Shown here: positions 1-5,838 of the stretch, piece by piece
How positions within the stretch are numbered: position 1 is the first letter of the stretch
How the letters are laid out: each line of letters opens with the position of its first letter
Source of the DNA: Bacillota bacterium
GTDB lineage: Bacteria; Bacillota; Clostridia; Oscillospirales; Acutalibacteraceae
Length of the DNA stretch: 6,365 bases
Assembly (NCBI GenBank): GCA_023412845.1
Contig: JAEZRH010000058.1
Coordinates: forward strand, 1-6,365
Direction: 5' to 3'
Notes under the pieces: generated by a model
Database searches by the model: none
What the model saw: the letters and a program-made list of their open reading frames with translations, nothing else
Told to the model about the DNA's origin: nothing
Made by a program: the position numbers and the translations under genes

Positions 1-332
1 GCTATGCGGCGCGCTATGTCGCCAAAAATATCGTCGCGGCCGGGCTTGCAAAAAAATGCGAAGTTCAGCTTGCCTACGCAATCGGCGTCGCAAGGCCCGT
101 TTCCGTTGCCGTCGACACCTTCGGCACGTCGCAGTACGCGGAAGACGAACTGGCGGACGCGGTGACAAAGGTTTTTGATCTTCGCCCCAGCGCCATTATC
201 CGCAGTCTTGATCTGCGCCGCCCCATTTACAGGGCGATTGCAAACTATGGCCATATGGGCCGTGAAGATCTGAACGTTCCGTGGGAAAGACGCGACAGGG
301 TCGACGCCCTGAAAGCGGCCCTGCAGAAATAA
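1..332 (+). CDS. metK: S-adenosylmethionine synthetase, C-terminal part (5' truncated)
   Basis: MetK joins ATP and methionine to make S-adenosylmethionine, the cell's main methyl donor, with release of phosphate and pyrophosphate; it is cytosolic and normally a tetramer. Only the last 109 codons are here, first whole codon at 3, stop TAA at 330-332. The visible part begins with YAARYVAKNIVAAGLAKKCE, continues through AYAIGVARPVSVAVDTFGT and a DLRPSAIIRSLDLRRPIY segment, and ends with NYGHMGRED and VPWE. These are hallmark stretches of the C-terminal third of bacterial MetK (about 385-400 residues), just downstream of the catalytic lysine/aspartate loop, which lies outside the window. The gene runs intact to a normal C-terminus. 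It is followed after 12 bases by a strong hairpin with a T-run (345-388), its likely terminator. Identification is by recognised family sequence and I regard it as secure. Confidence 0.97.
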   Translation, partial: YAARYVAKNIVAAGLAKKCEVQLAYAIGVARPVSVAVDTFGTSQYAEDELADAVTKVFDLRPSAIIRSLDLRRPIYRAIANYGHMGREDLNVPWERRDRVDALKAALQK

Positions 333-339
333 TTCCCAG

Positions 340-367
340 TTGTCAAAAAGTCACTCCTTCACATAAA
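340..367 (+). promoter_or_regulatory. Weak candidate promoter overlapping the metK terminator
   Basis: TTGTCA at 340-345 matches the sigma-A -35 consensus at five of six positions. CATAAA at 362-367 matches the -10 at four of six with a 16-bp spacer; TAAACT at 364-369 with an 18-bp spacer is the alternative. Initiation would fall near 374, inside the right arm of the hairpin. Such an RNA would lack the left arm and leave the ribosome binding site at 374-382 free. The match is modest and could be chance, but it offers a way to express the gene at 389 independently of metK read-through. Confidence 0.3.
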
Positions 368-388
368 CTGTGCAAGGGGTGATTTTTT
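345..388 (+). terminator. Long stem-loop with T6 tail: metK terminator that also masks the next RBS
   Basis: Bases 345-359 pair with 374-388 in 15 consecutive positions, 13 Watson-Crick plus G350-T383 and T355-G378 wobbles. After a single bulged C373, 360-363 (CACA) pairs with 369-372 (TGTG), closing on a five-base loop, TAAAC. The outer arm is A5 on the left and T6 (383-388) on the right, so it has the form of a rho-independent terminator and, with A/T runs on both sides, could work in both directions. The right arm contains AAGGGGTGA (374-382), which is the ribosome binding site of the gene at 389, and the hairpin ends on the base before that ATG. A read-through metK transcript would therefore hide the binding site. 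Structure was worked out by eye; no energy was computed. Confidence 0.85.
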
Positions 389-736
389 ATGGCGTTCGTG
401 ATTTTGAAAACCGTGGGATTCTTTCTTGCGATCGTTGGCCTTGTCTCGCTTCTTCGCATGCTTTTTCTCTGGCTGCTGAAAACCGGGAATCCCGGCGAAT
501 TCTGTATCTTCATTTCCATCAAGGGTCACGACGAGCAGGCGGAGTTCTCTCTGCGCAGCGCGGTGGAGCGCTCGAAATGGCTGGAGCACCACGCGAAGAT
601 TTTCTGCGTCGACCTCGGTATGGATGAAGAAACGCGGGCCGTCTGTGAAATGATCTGCAAAGAGAATGCAAACCTCATCCTGTGTACTCCGGGCGAACTG
701 CAAAATTATTGCCGGGACTGGTTTGCAAATACATAG
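389..736 (+). CDS. Small one-helix membrane protein of unknown function, 115 aa
   Basis: I do not recognise a named family. Residues about 3-30 form one long hydrophobic segment (VILKTVGFFLAIVGLVSLL and onward to WLL), followed by KTGNPGE, so a single N-terminal membrane anchor with a cytosolic domain of roughly 80 residues is likely. The soluble part has a beta-alpha-beta look: a strand near 37-45, a helix near 48-68, a strand near 70-76, then DLGMDEETRAVCEMIC and a final strand near 95-99. This resembles the opening unit of family 2 glycosyltransferases (strand, helix, strand, D-x-G-x-x-E/D-x-T), but the protein is far too short to be an enzyme of that class. Six cysteines (39, 73, 86, 90, 99, 108) show no clear metal-site spacing. 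ATG at 389 is chosen because AAGGGGTGA lies 6-14 bases upstream and a later start would remove the membrane segment. It sits between metK and recD2; function unknown. Confidence 0.8.
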   Translation: MAFVILKTVGFFLAIVGLVSLLRMLFLWLLKTGNPGEFCIFISIKGHDEQAEFSLRSAVERSKWLEHHAKIFCVDLGMDEETRAVCEMICKENANLILCTPGELQNYCRDWFANT

Positions 737-751
737 CGGATGGGTTATACT
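723..751 (+). promoter_or_regulatory. Candidate sigma-A promoter for recD2-comF
   Basis: TTGCAA at 723-728 (four of six to TTGACA) is followed by a 17-bp spacer and TATACT at 746-751 (five of six to TATAAT). It overlaps the last codons of the preceding gene, and the predicted start of RNA is near 758, leaving a leader of about 33 bases before the recD2 ATG. An imperfect inverted repeat, CTGAAA 750-755 with TTTCAG 762-767, lies over the predicted start; it is too weak and lacks a T-run to be a terminator. recD2 could also be transcribed from upstream together with the small membrane protein gene. Confidence 0.45.
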
Positions 752-790
752 GAAATTGCATTTTCAGATTGAAATCGACAGAGGGAACTC

Positions 791-3007
791 ATGGGAAATA
801 TGGAACTGCTGGAAATGACCGGTTCTGTGGAAGACGTCATTTTCAGAAATGAAAAAAACGGCTATGCCGTCATTACGCTGAACAGCGGGGAAGAGCTCGT
901 TACGGCCGTTGGCACCATGCCGTATGTCGGCGTGGGGGAAGTACTGCATGTTGTCGGCGAATGGGTCAGCAGCCAGAATTACGGGACCCAGTTCAAGGTG
1001 CAGGCGGTGGAACGCTCTCAGCCGCAGGAAGCTTCCGCCATCCTGAAATATCTGTCGTCCGGGGCGATCAAGGGCATCGGCACGGCCATAGCCCGCAAAA
1101 TCGTGGATGCTTTCGGCGACGACACCCTGCAGGTGCTGGAAAGCGAGCCGGAACGTCTTTGTCAGGTCAGGGGCATCACCAGGGAGAAAGCGGAAAAAAT
1201 CAGCGGAGAATTCCGGCGCGTCGGCGGGATCCGGGAAACGATGATGAAGCTGGGCCAATATGGCATCACGCCGCAGGAGGCCGTGCGTGTCTGGAAGGTG
1301 TACGGCTCGCAGACCTCAGACCGGGTTCATGCGGACCCTTACTGCCTGTGCGGGGAAGGGATACAAATCGATTTTGCGCGCGCGGACCGGATCGCGGCGA
1401 CCCTGGAACTGCCGGTGGACAATACCTGCCGTCTGCGGGCGGGCATTGTCCACGTTCTGAAGCACAACGAGGGGAACGGCCACACCTGCCTGCCTGCCGA
1501 CAAACTTTTGTCCGCCGCATGCCGCATGCTCGGCGCGGCAAAGGAAGACGCCGCCTCTTCTCTTGAAGAACTGAAGACGGACACAACTCTTGTTTCCCGC
1601 ACGTTCCGCGGCAGGGAATATATTTTTACCGCTAAACTTTACCGTTCGGAAGTCTATATCGCGGGCAGAATACGCATGATGCTGCGCTATCCGGCGCAGT
1701 CCATCGTCGGCATCGACAACTATATCTCCACCATCGAGGAAGAACAGGGCATCCGGTACGAAGAAATGCAGAGAAACGCCGTCCGCGAGGCCCTGTCAAA
1801 GGGCATTCTGATTCTGACGGGCGGCCCCGGCACGGGGAAAACCACGACGCTGAACGCCATCATACGGATTCTGGAATTCAACGGAGAGAAGGTCTGTCTC
1901 GCCGCTCCGACCGGAAGAGCCGCGAAGCGGATGTCGGAGCTGACGGGTCAGGAAGCAAAAACCGTCCACCGGCTGCTGCAGGTAAAATGGGACGATAATG
2001 ACCGCCCGGTTTTCGACAAGAATGAGAAAAATCTTCTGGAATGCGACGCGCTCATTGTAGACGAGCTGTCTATGGTCGACGTCGGTCTTTTCGAAGCGAT
2101 GCTCCGCGCGCTTGCGCTCGGCTGCCGGCTGATCATGGTTGGGGACTGCGACCAGCTTCCTTCCGTCGGCCCCGGAAATGTTCTCGGCGACCTGATCGCT
2201 TCCGGCCTGGTGCCGATGGTGCAGCTCCGACGGGTTTTCCGGCAATCCATGAGCAGCCTGATCGTGACGAATGCGCATAAGATCGTTGCCGGGGAGCTGC
2301 CGGATCTGAACATACGGAATTCCGACTTTTTCTTTCTTCCGTATAAAACGCCTGAGGAGGTTTCTTCCGTAGTCGTCGACCTTTGCGGCAGGCGCCTTCC
2401 CGAAAGTTACGGCTATTCGCCCTTTACGGATATCCAGGTCCTTGCACCGGGGCGGAAAGGCGAGCTCGGCACGGAAGAACTGAATCGCCGGCTGCGGCAG
2501 ACCATTAACCCTCCTTCCCCCGCAAAGAAAGAAATCGTCATCGCAGGCAGCCTGTTCCGCGAGGGAGACAAGGTGATGCAGGTAAAAAACAATTACGACC
2601 TTGCCTGGACCAGGGACGACGGTTCCATGGGCGAGGGCGTATTTAACGGCGACCTCGGCATCCTTGTGAAAATCGACAAACGAGCTTCCGCCGTCACCGT
2701 TCGCATGGACGACCGCACGGTCCTGTACGAGCTTGAGACGGCCTCGGAGCTGGAACCGGCCTATGCCATGACGGTCCACAAAAGCCAGGGGAACGAGTTC
2801 CCGGCGGTAGTCATTCCGATATTCCGCGTCATGCCGCAGCTCTGCTACCGGAATCTGCTCTACACCGCCATCACCCGGGCGAAAATGCTCCTGATCCTGG
2901 TCGGCAGCGCCGCCGCCATCCAGAGCATGGTGGACAACAACAGGAAAACAAGACGCTACACCGGACTCTACGATCTGCTGTCTGGAGAAGATGAGGATGA
3001 AGCTTAA
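791..3007 (+). CDS. recD2: RecD2-type SF1B DNA helicase (ATP-dependent exodeoxyribonuclease family)
   Basis: RecD2 is a 5'-to-3' ATP-driven DNA helicase found in bacteria with or without RecBC and linked to repair and replication-fork maintenance. This copy has 738 residues, typical length. An N-terminal OB-like domain (about 8-75) is followed by tandem helix-hairpin-helix elements (about 87-141, including GIGTAIARKI and VRGITREKAEKI). The helicase core shows Walker A GGPGTGKTTT (344-353), motif Ia APTGRAAKRM (372-381), Walker B/motif II VDELSMVD (423-430), motif III GDCDQLPSVGPG (451-462), RRVFRQ (480-485), motif V TVHKSQGNEF (661-670) and motif VI YTAITRAK (691-698). All key ATPase residues are present. 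GAGGGA at 781-786 supports the ATG at 791; Met4 is an unlikely alternative. No recB, recC, addA or addB is nearby, which fits RecD2 rather than RecD of the RecBCD complex. Its 3' end overlaps comF, implying co-transcription. Confidence 0.95.
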   Translation: MGNMELLEMTGSVEDVIFRNEKNGYAVITLNSGEELVTAVGTMPYVGVGEVLHVVGEWVSSQNYGTQFKVQAVERSQPQEASAILKYLSSGAIKGIGTAIARKIVDAFGDDTLQVLESEPERLCQVRGITREKAEKISGEFRRVGGIRETMMKLGQYGITPQEAVRVWKVYGSQTSDRVHADPYCLCGEGIQIDFARADRIAATLELPVDNTCRLRAGIVHVLKHNEGNGHTCLPADKLLSAACRMLGAAKEDAASSLEELKTDTTLVSRTFRGREYIFTAKLYRSEVYIAGRIRMMLRYPAQSIVGIDNYISTIEEEQGIRYEEMQRNAVREALSKGILILTGGPGTGKTTTLNAIIRILEFNGEKVCLAAPTGRAAKRMSELTGQEAKTVHRLLQVKWDDNDRPVFDKNEKNLLECDALIVDELSMVDVGLFEAMLRALALGCRLIMVGDCDQLPSVGPGNVLGDLIASGLVPMVQLRRVFRQSMSSLIVTNAHKIVAGELPDLNIRNSDFFFLPYKTPEEVSSVVVDLCGRRLPESYGYSPFTDIQVLAPGRKGELGTEELNRRLRQTINPPSPAKKEIVIAGSLFREGDKVMQVKNNYDLAWTRDDGSMGEGVFNGDLGILVKIDKRASAVTVRMDDRTVLYELETASELEPAYAMTVHKSQGNEFPAVVIPIFRVMPQLCYRNLLYTAITRAKMLLILVGSAAAIQSMVDNNRKTRRYTGLYDLLSGEDEDEA

Positions 3008-3689
3008 AAAAACCGGAGATTACTGCCTGGACCTTTTCTTTCCGCCGAGATGCGTTTTCTGCGGAAAGATCATCGCTCCCGGCACAAAAATCTGCGAAGA
3101 CTGCGCCGGCGATGTTTCCGCCGCAGGGACGATGCACTGCATGGAGATTTCGGTCGAGGGAAGGACTGTTCCATGCGTGTTTTTGTACGCCTATCAGGGC
3201 AAGGTGAGGGACTCCGTGATCCGGTACAAATTTTTCGGGGAAAAGCAGTCGTCCGGGTTTTACGCACAGCAGCTTGCCGCCGCAGCCGCCCGGACGATCC
3301 CGGCTCTGAGCGCCGACCTCGTAACCTCCGTCCCTTTGCAGAAGGACCGTCTGAAAGAGCGAGGCTACGACCAGTCCGAGCTTGTGGCGAAGCAGTTTGC
3401 GAAAGCGCTGGGGCTGCCGTATGCGCGCTGCCTGCAGAAAATTCGGTCGAACCGCGTCCAGCACATGCTGGGCCTCGGCGAACGCCGCAGGAACGTCAAA
3501 GGGGCATATTCCCTTGCGGACTTCAGCATAGCGGGGAAGCGTATTTTCCTGGTAGACGACATTGTAACGTCTGGCTCGACGTTTGCGGAATGCTGCGGCC
3601 TGCTGATGAGGGGCGGCGTCGAAAGCGTGGTCTGCGTCGCCATTGCTGCAACGCCGAAGGAACAGGTTGAAAACTCAAATTCAGTGTAA
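2997..3689 (+). CDS. comF: ComF family protein (ComFC-like zinc-ribbon phosphoribosyltransferase fold)
   Basis: ComF/ComFC proteins are needed for natural transformation in competent bacteria, where they act in the cytosol on incoming single-stranded DNA with the ComFA helicase; the exact reaction is unsettled. Numbered from the upstream ATG at 2991, a four-cysteine zinc ribbon, C21-x2-C24 and C35-x2-C38, is followed by the family signature RGYDQSELVAK (124-134), the R-x2-Q-x2-L...R-x2-N block (155-168), and the PRPP-binding loop VDDIVTSGST (188-197). The length of about 230 residues is typical. I prefer ATG at 2997: GGAG at 2984-2987 is 9 bases from it but only 3 from 2991, which would add two residues. 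Either start overlaps recD2 (stop 3005-3007), so translation is probably coupled. No comFA is in the window, and Clostridia without proven competence often keep comF, so the role here may be more general DNA metabolism. Confidence 0.92.
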   Translation: MKLKKTGDYCLDLFFPPRCVFCGKIIAPGTKICEDCAGDVSAAGTMHCMEISVEGRTVPCVFLYAYQGKVRDSVIRYKFFGEKQSSGFYAQQLAAAAARTIPALSADLVTSVPLQKDRLKERGYDQSELVAKQFAKALGLPYARCLQKIRSNRVQHMLGLGERRRNVKGAYSLADFSIAGKRIFLVDDIVTSGSTFAECCGLLMRGGVESVVCVAIAATPKEQVENSNSV

Positions 3690-3695
3690 TATAAT
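3667..3695 (+). promoter_or_regulatory. Near-consensus sigma-A promoter for the mreB-like gene
   Basis: TTGAAA (3667-3672), a 17-bp spacer and a perfect TATAAT (3690-3695) give ten of twelve consensus positions... the -35 differs only in its fifth base, C to A, so the match is eleven of twelve. The -35 lies inside the last codons of comF, and the -10 begins on the base after the comF stop (TAA 3687-3689). RNA should start near 3702, giving a leader of about 93 nt before the GTG at 3795. This is the best promoter match in the window and suggests strong transcription of the mreB-like gene independent of recD2-comF. Confidence 0.75.
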
Positions 3696-3718
3696 AAAAC
3701 TTGACTACAATAATATTT

Positions 3719-3776
3719 GCGACGTGTCGCCGCAGGCACGCCCGGCCGTGAAAGCGGGTACAGTCCGCACTTTTTT
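3719..3776 (+). promoter_or_regulatory. Structured leader of the mreB-like gene with possible attenuator hairpin
   Basis: Three short inverted repeats follow each other in the untranslated leader. Hairpin A is GCGAC/GTCGC (3719-3723 with 3726-3730, very tight loop). Hairpin B is CACG/CGTG (3737-3740 with 3747-3750). Hairpin C is GCGGG/TCCGC (3754-3758 with 3764-3768), followed after two bases by T6 (3771-3776), which is the layout of a weak intrinsic terminator. CCCG (3741-3744) can alternatively pair with CGGG (3755-3758), which would break hairpin C; CACG 3737-3740 can also pair with CGTG 3723-3726. Mutually exclusive folds suggest attenuation, or hairpin C may simply end recD2-comF transcription. 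No known riboswitch class is recognised. Stems are only 4-5 bp, so confidence is limited. Confidence 0.35.
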
Positions 3777-3782
3777 AGAAAT

Positions 3783-3791
3783 GGATGTGAT
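3783..3791 (+). promoter_or_regulatory. Ribosome binding site that decides the GTG start at 3795
   Basis: GGATGTGAT matches the anti-Shine-Dalgarno complement GGAGGTGAT at eight of nine bases. Its GGATG core is seven bases before GTG 3795. No in-frame ATG lies nearby, so this site is the main nucleotide evidence for the GTG start of the mreB-like gene. Confidence 0.6.
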
Positions 3792-3794
3792 GGA

Positions 3795-4820
3795 GTGCTC
3801 GGCACTGATATTGCGATCGATCTTGGTACTTCTTCCATCAAGATCTTTCTTGACGGAAAAGGCATCATTCTCAACGAGCCGTCTCTTGTTGCCGTCAACC
3901 TTGAAACGGATGAAATCACCGCGACCGGCAGGGAAGCGGCCGCAATGGTGGGGAGAACTTCCGAGAAAATACAGGTCTGCCGTCCTTTGAACGGCGGCGT
4001 TATCTCTAACTTCGACCTCGCACGGTACCTGATCAGCACCTATCTTAAACAAATCAACGCCAGCAGGGTCATTATGCCGCGCGTCGTGGTCAGTGTTCCC
4101 TGCAAGATCACGGAGGTTGAAAAACGCGCGGTGGTGGATTCCATCAGCGCGGCCGGCGTCCGCAAAATCTGCCTGATCGAAGAACCCGTGGCCGCCGCGC
4201 TCGGCGCCGGGGTGGATATCTCCGCGCCGCACGGCACTTTTGTCGTGGATATCGGCTGCGGCACGACGGACATGGCCGTGCTTTCGCTGAGCGGCATCGC
4301 GATTTCGCGTTCGCTGAAAACGGCGGGCGACGCTTTTGACGAGGCCATCATTAAATATGTCCGCAGAAAATATAATCTTATCATCGGCCGCCGAATGGCG
4401 GAGCAGGCGAAAATAACCATAGGCTGCGTCTTCCCGCGTAGGGAAGTCATGACTTTCCGCGTCAAGGGGCGCAACGCCATGACCGGCCTTCCGCAGTGGA
4501 CGGATATTACAAGCGACGAAGTGCTGGAGGCGATCCTCGACGGCGCCATGCAGATCATACGCACGATCCAGGAGCTGCTGGAAAAGACCCCCCCGGAGCT
4601 TATGGGCGACATCTATTCCGACGGGATGATCCTGACCGGAGGTTCAGCGCAGCTGTTCGGCTTTGATCAGCTGCTTTCCAAAAAGGCGAAAATGCCCGTG
4701 CATGTCGCGGATGAGCCGCAGATGTGCGTCGCCAATGGCGCAGGAAAGGCCATCCGCTTCATTGACGACATCGAAAATAAAACCTATGGCGTGATGAACC
4801 CCCTGAGCGCAGCGTATTGA
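3795..4820 (+). CDS. mreB: MreB/Mbl family actin-like rod shape-determining protein
   Basis: MreB proteins are bacterial actins that polymerise on ATP under the membrane and guide side-wall peptidoglycan synthesis. From the GTG start the product has 341 residues, normal for the family. It opens with LGTDIAIDLGTSS (2-14, phosphate-1 loop DLGTSS) and continues with RPLNGGVISNFD (63-74), EEPVAAALGAG (129-139), phosphate-2 loop DIGCGTTD (152-159), AEQAKITIG (202-210) and the adenosine motif GMILTGGSAQLFGFDQLL (277-294). The start is set by the ribosome binding site at 3783-3791 and the usual family N-terminus; a TTG at 3717 would add 26 unconserved residues and span the leader hairpins. Oddities are a cysteine where MreB usually has glycine in DIGGGTT, and serine in TGGS for the usual TGGG. 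No mreC or mreD follows: the next gene is convergent. It may therefore be a second MreB (Mbl or MreBH-like) rather than the main-operon copy; the symbol is family-level. Confidence 0.88.
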   Translation: MLGTDIAIDLGTSSIKIFLDGKGIILNEPSLVAVNLETDEITATGREAAAMVGRTSEKIQVCRPLNGGVISNFDLARYLISTYLKQINASRVIMPRVVVSVPCKITEVEKRAVVDSISAAGVRKICLIEEPVAAALGAGVDISAPHGTFVVDIGCGTTDMAVLSLSGIAISRSLKTAGDAFDEAIIKYVRRKYNLIIGRRMAEQAKITIGCVFPRREVMTFRVKGRNAMTGLPQWTDITSDEVLEAILDGAMQIIRTIQELLEKTPPELMGDIYSDGMILTGGSAQLFGFDQLLSKKAKMPVHVADEPQMCVANGAGKAIRFIDDIENKTYGVMNPLSAAY

Positions 4821-4829
4821 CTTTCTGCT

Positions 4830-5789
4830 TTATTTCCAATCGTAAAATTCTTTCAGAAACCAGACGTCTTTGGCTTCAAACTCTTTTCCGTTTAAATATT
4901 CCAGCACCCCGGAATCCGAAGTAAACCGGAAAGAAAGGCGGTAGGAATACAGCGCCTGATAGGGGAAACCGGTTTTTTTGTTGACAGCGTTCCTCCCGTA
5001 TTTGCCGTCGCCCGCCAATGGATGGCCGACGGAAGCGAGATGCGCGCGGATCTGGTGCGTCCTGCCGGTCAGCAGTTCCACTTCAAGCAGGCTGAATCCG
5101 GCCCGTTCGCTCAGTACCCGGTAGCGGGTGCGTATGGTTTTGGCTTCCCCGTCTCTGTCATGCGAAATATAGACCCGGTTCTGCTTTTCGTTTTTTGTCA
5201 GATACGCTTCCAGCGTATCTTCTTTTTTTTCCATGACTCCGCAGACCACGCAGAGATACAGCTTCTGCATTTCCCGCGCCTTGACCTTCTGGTTCATGAT
5301 GCGCAGGGTTTCGGCGTTTTTCGCCGCCATGACGATTCCGCCCGTGTTGCGGTCGATGCGGTTGATCAGCGCCGGCGCGAAGGAGTTTTCCCGGCCGGGG
5401 TCGTATTCTCCCTTGTCGTAAAGATAATGCTGGACGCGGGCGATCAGCGAATCGAAATGGTAGGTCTCGTCCGGATGTACGATCAGCCCGGGCTTCTTGT
5501 CGAGGATCATGATATTTTCGTCTTCATATAGAATATGGAGTTTGTCCGGTGCTTTCAGGAAATCGTATCCTTTGGGCTGTGTCTGAAAGAATTCATCTTT
5601 GAGGTATAGTGTCAACATGTCGCCTTCTTCAAGGCGGGTGGAGATTTCACACCGCTTTCCGTTCCGCTTGATATCTTTTTTCCGGATGCTTTTGTACATC
5701 ATGGACTGCGGAAGGTTCGGAAAGGATTTGGTAAGAAATTTATCCAGCCGCTGCCCGGCGTCGTTCGGGCCGACCGTCACGGTTTTCAT
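4830..5789 (-). CDS. RluA family pseudouridine synthase (RluC/RluD type)
   Basis: Enzymes of this family convert specific uridines in rRNA or tRNA to pseudouridine; the target position cannot be told from sequence. The 319-residue product has an N-terminal S4 RNA-binding domain (about 12-60, with QRLDKFL and IRKKDIKRNGKRC), as in RluC and RluD. The catalytic domain has LDKKPGLIVHP (96-106), the active-site motif NRIDRNTGG (143-151, catalytic Asp146), KLYLCVVCG (176-184) and TGRTHQIRAHLASVGHPLAG (241-260). The usual H-R-L-D is N-R-I-D here, but the Asp is intact. I take ATG at 5789 because MKTVTVGPNDAGQRLDKFL is a natural family start; a GTG at 5801 would add four residues and has AGG only two bases upstream. 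The stop codon is nine bases from that of the convergent mreB-like gene, with no terminator between. An extended -10 promoter lies at 5828-5836. Confidence 0.93.
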   Translation of the reverse strand: MKTVTVGPNDAGQRLDKFLTKSFPNLPQSMMYKSIRKKDIKRNGKRCEISTRLEEGDMLTLYLKDEFFQTQPKGYDFLKAPDKLHILYEDENIMILDKKPGLIVHPDETYHFDSLIARVQHYLYDKGEYDPGRENSFAPALINRIDRNTGGIVMAAKNAETLRIMNQKVKAREMQKLYLCVVCGVMEKKEDTLEAYLTKNEKQNRVYISHDRDGEAKTIRTRYRVLSERAGFSLLEVELLTGRTHQIRAHLASVGHPLAGDGKYGRNAVNKKTGFPYQALYSYRLSFRFTSDSGVLEYLNGKEFEAKDVWFLKEFYDWK

Positions 5790-5827
5790 ATGAATTTTCA
5801 CGACCTGTCATTTTTTTGTCCCAACAG

Positions 5828-5836
5828 ATTATATCA
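5828..5836 (-). promoter_or_regulatory. Extended -10 promoter for the pseudouridine synthase gene
   Basis: Read on the minus strand, TGA followed directly by a perfect TATAAT (plus-strand 5833 down to 5828, with TGA at 5836-5834) forms an extended -10 element. The hexamer 17 bases upstream, TTTTCG, is a poor -35, as is common for extended -10 promoters. RNA would start near 5821, giving a leader of about 31 bases to the ATG at 5789. Confidence 0.6.
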
Positions 5837-5838
5837 TG

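Noticed and set aside
359..703. 114-codon minus-strand open frame opposite the small membrane protein
   Set aside because: It overlaps the gene at 389-736, which has a good ribosome binding site and a clear membrane segment. The antisense product is low-complexity and Lys/His-rich at its end, without a recognisable family.
750..767. Inverted repeat CTGAAA/TTTCAG before recD2 as a terminator
   Set aside because: The stem is only six AT-rich pairs and has no following T-run. It overlaps the predicted promoter start site and is likely incidental.
1796..2779. 327-codon open frame on the minus strand within recD2
   Set aside because: It lies fully antisense to the conserved helicase core, which has intact motifs on the plus strand. 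The predicted protein shows no recognisable domain, and long antisense frames are common in GC-rich coding DNA.
3050..3670. 206-codon plus-strand frame inside comF
   Set aside because: It is an alternative frame of comF, whose own frame carries the zinc ribbon and PRPP loop. The product is arginine-rich, as expected of a frame-shifted shadow.
3701..3706. TTGACT as a second -35 element upstream of the mreB-like gene
   Set aside because: No acceptable -10 lies 16-18 bases downstream; that position falls in the GC-rich hairpin A region.
3717..3794. TTG start giving the mreB-like protein a 26-residue N-terminal extension
   Set aside because: The extension is unlike any MreB N-terminus and would translate the leader hairpins. 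GTG 3795 has a well-placed binding site and yields the standard family start.
3365..4232. Minus-strand open frames spanning comF, the leader and the mreB-like gene
   Set aside because: They are antisense to two conserved genes and cross the promoter and leader. They have no recognised motifs and are best explained as shadows.
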